The position numbers and the translations under genes are program-made. Shown here piece by piece: positions 61,946 through 64,000 of a DNA stretch of 64,000 nt (the stretch's first letter is position 1; each line of letters begins with the position of its first letter). This DNA comes from Sodalis ligni (lineage in GTDB: Bacteria; Pseudomonadota; Gammaproteobacteria; Enterobacterales; Enterobacteriaceae): contig NZ_CP075169.1 of the NCBI RefSeq assembly GCF_016865525.2, positions 5,332,337 through 5,396,336 of the forward strand, read 5' to 3'. The notes under the pieces were generated by a model, which did not search any database, was not told where the DNA came from, and worked only from the letters and a program-made list of their open reading frames with translations.

Positions 61946-62587
61946 TCAGGCGTTGGCCACGCTCGGGCGCTGGTACATGCGCTCCTTCCAGGCCAAGAGC
62001 GCGGAATACTCTGCCGACACCGGGATGTCGGCATAATGCGCAAACAGCAATCCTCCCAATACGGTGGCGTCAGCCATGGAAAATGCCTCTCCGGCAATGA
62101 ATGGCTGCTCTCGCAGTACCCTATCGAAATAGTGCAGACCGCCCTCCGCCTGTTCGCGATGCATCCGGCCCCATTGTGTCCGCCCCTCCCATTCCGGATG
62201 CTTATGGGCCTGCAAGATGGGACCCAGGCCGGGCGTGGCGTGGTGGAAATAGATGCCGATGGCATCGATAAGCTCAGACTCGGCGCGCTTTTGCATCATG
62301 TGGATCACCGCCTTTTCCCGCGCCGTCCTGCCGGTGAGGGTTGGATTCCCCGCCAGATTGTCCAGATACTCGGTAATGGCCGTACATTCAGAAATATACG
62401 TGCCGTCATCCAGTTCAAGCACCGGTACCGTACCCGTGGGATTAATGGCGAGAAACGCCGGCTGTTTATGCTCGGCGGCAATCAGGTCGATTTTGATAAA
62501 CTCCACCTGTGACAGCAGATCTTTTTCGCCGAGAACAATGCGCACGCGCAGGGGATTGGGAAAGCCCGGGGTGTCGTAAATTTTCAT
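61946..62587 (-). CDS. Glutathione S-transferase
   Basis: This 213-residue cytoplasmic GST has the thioredoxin-like N-domain (MKIYDTPGFPNPLRVRIVLG, NPTGTVPVLELDDGTYISEC with the cis-proline and the Glu/Ser glutathione site) and helical C-domain (AFSMADATVLGGLLFAHYAD with the N-capping motif). ATG 62587 follows AGGA at correct spacing. It is divergent from a TetR-type regulator, with a palindromic site between them. Confidence 0.9.
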   Translation of the reverse strand: MKIYDTPGFPNPLRVRIVLGEKDLLSQVEFIKIDLIAAEHKQPAFLAINPTGTVPVLELDDGTYISECTAITEYLDNLAGNPTLTGRTAREKAVIHMMQKRAESELIDAIGIYFHHATPGLGPILQAHKHPEWEGRTQWGRMHREQAEGGLHYFDRVLREQPFIAGEAFSMADATVLGGLLFAHYADIPVSAEYSALLAWKERMYQRPSVANA

Positions 62588-62644
62588 AATGTTTATCCTG
62601 TAAAAAAGCGCGGGGCCGATGGTTGACACGACAGATTTCATGAA

Positions 62645-62660
62645 TCTATCGGTAGATAGA
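62645..62660. promoter_or_regulatory. Palindromic operator between GST and TetR genes
   Basis: TCTATC (62645-62650) and GATAGA (62655-62660) are exact inverted arms around GGTA. The site is 58 bp from the GST start and 70 bp from the regulator start, well placed to block both promoters. TetR proteins bind such palindromes and are released by a ligand. Confidence 0.65.
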
Positions 62661-62729
62661 CAATAAGGCTTGCATTTCCAGCCGTCAACATTTATTAATC
62701 GTTGCAGGAATCAACGGGAGAGCACCGAA

Positions 62730-63296
62730 ATGGGCAGTGCGGACACAAAGGAAAATATCATGGCGATTGCGCGCTTGATGGTGCAGGCCAACGGCTATAC
62801 CGCCCTGAGCTTTCGCGACATCGCCGCCGCCGTGGGGGTCAAAAGTTCAAGCGTGCACTACCACTTCCCCACCAAGGGGTTCCTGGGAGCGGAACTTGCG
62901 CGCCGCTACACGCAGGAAATGAATGATTATCTTGAGCAGTCCCTCGCTGAAAGCCCGGACGCCGCAGCGTTTATGGACCGGTATACCAACGTGTTTCGCG
63001 CCGCCCTCGCCAATGACAATCGGATGTGCATGTGCGGGATCATGGCGGCGGAGCATGACGAGCTGCCGCCGGAAGTGCAACAAGAAGTCGCGTGTTTTTC
63101 CGAGGTTAATGTACTGTGGCTGAGCCGCGCCTTGGCGCTTTTTCGCAAGGAAGAGCCGGCGGCAAGGCTTCAGTCCCATGCGCTGGCTATCTACGCCGCG
63201 GTGGAAGGGGCTCAGCTTATCGCCCGCAGCCGCGGCGATATCGCCGTCTATGACCACACCATTGACGCGTACCGTTCCAACGGTCTGCTGCCTTGA
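62730..63296 (+). CDS. TetR-family repressor
   Basis: This 188-residue protein has the TetR helix-turn-helix near residues 22-50 (YTALSFRDIAAAVGVKSSSV, HYHFPTKGFLGAELARRY) and a helical ligand domain with a CMC triad (RMCMCGIMAAEHDELP) resembling NemR/AcuR-like electrophile sensors in position, though that is only a suggestion. ATG 62730, with GGGAG upstream, is preferred over the longer frame. The adjacent operator and GST point to control of a detoxification gene. Confidence 0.88.
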   Translation: MGSADTKENIMAIARLMVQANGYTALSFRDIAAAVGVKSSSVHYHFPTKGFLGAELARRYTQEMNDYLEQSLAESPDAAAFMDRYTNVFRAALANDNRMCMCGIMAAEHDELPPEVQQEVACFSEVNVLWLSRALALFRKEEPAARLQSHALAIYAAVEGAQLIARSRGDIAVYDHTIDAYRSNGLLP

Positions 63297-63324
63297 GAAG
63301 CCGGCCGGCATAGAGATAACGGTA

Positions 63325-63843
63325 TCATCTTGATGCAGGCAGAGAGCCCTCATCTCCAGGCCTAACATCCGGCAAACCATCGTGTCCGCCGAACGCCTGC
63401 TCCGGCGGCGATATCCAGCGATCTTCACGCGTCAGTTCATAGTGCGGGTTTTTCGGATAATGAATCCTGTTTTCCGCTTTCGACGCTTCCCCCACCACCA
63501 GTAAACGCACTTCATTGGCGCTATTATTGATAAAGGTGTGACAGATACCGGTCCCGGCGGGAAGTCCCACCGCATCCCCCGGCGAGAGTTGATGCAGATA
63601 GCCGTTGATCCAGGCATGGGGGGAGCCTTCCAGCACATAGATAAACTCCTCCTCCGCGCTCTCGGCATGAGGATAGCTGGTGCGGTGTCCGGGCAGCAGG
63701 CGTTCGTGATTAATGCCGATACGGGTCAGACCCAACGCACGGCCCAGCGGGGCTTCAATGCACATCGGTTCATCGCTGTCCTCATAGGATTTCGCGTCTT
63801 TAGCCTCTAGTTCGCTCCAGTGCTTGATAAATTCAGGGCGCAT
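63325..63843 (-). CDS. Cupin-fold protein
   Basis: This 172-residue protein has a cupin barrel: motif one YPHAESAEEEFIYVLEG (H, E, E metal ligands) and motif two GDAVGLPAGTGICHTFINNS (with H). It has a strong ribosome binding site (AAAGGAG). Tail beyond residue 140 (about 30 residues) is unlike the barrel. Function unknown; related proteins bind metal and often handle small metabolites. Beyond its start the last 130 bases of the window hold only a TATAAT box at 63976-63981, possibly a promoter for a gene outside. Confidence 0.82.
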   Translation of the reverse strand: MRPEFIKHWSELEAKDAKSYEDSDEPMCIEAPLGRALGLTRIGINHERLLPGHRTSYPHAESAEEEFIYVLEGSPHAWINGYLHQLSPGDAVGLPAGTGICHTFINNSANEVRLLVVGEASKAENRIHYPKNPHYELTREDRWISPPEQAFGGHDGLPDVRPGDEGSLPASR

Positions 63844-64000
63844 CAGTTTTCTCCTTTGCGCAAACGCCACGGATGTGACGGGAAGGTGGGTGAAATTTAG
63901 TCTGTCTGCTTTAAAAATAGTCGCATCGGTTAATGAACGCTATTCAGCGCTGCCTTCATCGCCATGCCTCCGGCTTATAATGTACTTGGTTCAAGAGCGT

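Overview
The window is about 64 kb of a moderately G+C-rich gammaproteobacterial chromosome. Several products are recognisable at the sequence level as enterobacterial: RcnA/RcnR with their TACT-G-tract-AGTA operators, Lhr helicase, YicN (DUF1198), a YciE-like protein beside a manganese catalase, and an ERIC repeat with the familiar conserved core. This points to Enterobacterales, plausibly a soil-, plant- or insect-associated member (Sodalis/Pectobacteriaceae-like). That placement is inference. No rRNA, tRNA or CRISPR array was seen.

Layout. 1-4.0 kb: surface-polysaccharide cassette (polyprenyl-phosphate sugar transferase, fused acetyltransferase-ketoisomerase, GtrA flippase, broken GtrII-type transferase). 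4.0-12.0 kb: sugar ABC importer with DhaK/DhaL-type kinase subunits and a divergent LacI regulator. 12.1-21.7 kb: FCD-type GntR regulator, 5-oxoprolinase-like PxpABC, a DapA-family lyase/aldolase, a creatinase/ectoine-hydrolase-like M24 protein and a polyamine-type ABC importer. 21.8-29.9 kb: sulfonate/organosulfur-type cluster (two LLM flavin monooxygenases, OsmC-like protein, SsuABC-like importer) with a divergent MocR regulator. 29.9-31.6 kb: A+T-rich, broken ankyrin-repeat gene resembling type III effectors. 31.8-35.1 kb: AraC/SDR pair and nickel/cobalt efflux rcnRA ending in an ERIC element. 35.1-39.9 kb: lhr. 40.2-46.5 kb: nucleoside-type CUT1 ABC importer, nucleoside hydrolase and HTH-ribokinase fusion. 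47.2-50.3 kb: YciE-like/Mn-catalase stress pair and HxlR/NmrA pair. 50.3-52.6 kb: hexanucleotide repeat tract, VapBC-type toxin-antitoxin, acetyltransferase and gene debris. 52.6-55.7 kb: two-component Rieske oxygenase with LysR. 55.8-58.3 kb: yicN, an orphan putative DNA-binding protein, and a CobW C-terminal fragment. 58.4-61.8 kb: enolase-superfamily dehydratase, GntR regulator and MHS transporter. 61.9-64 kb: GST/TetR pair and a cupin.

Most of the window is therefore a chain of scavenging modules, each made of an importer, one or a few enzymes and its own regulator. This fits a free-living or facultative bacterium using many minor carbon, nitrogen and sulfur sources.

Across the window at least seven genes that otherwise align well with their families are broken by one-base shifts. 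Nearly all of these restore if one base is added to a short homopolymer (runs of A, T or C). This either reflects uncorrected homopolymer errors in a long-read assembly or a genome in early decay. Users should not treat these genes as dead until raw reads are checked. The ankyrin gene is a stronger case for real inactivation, because it also has an in-frame stop.
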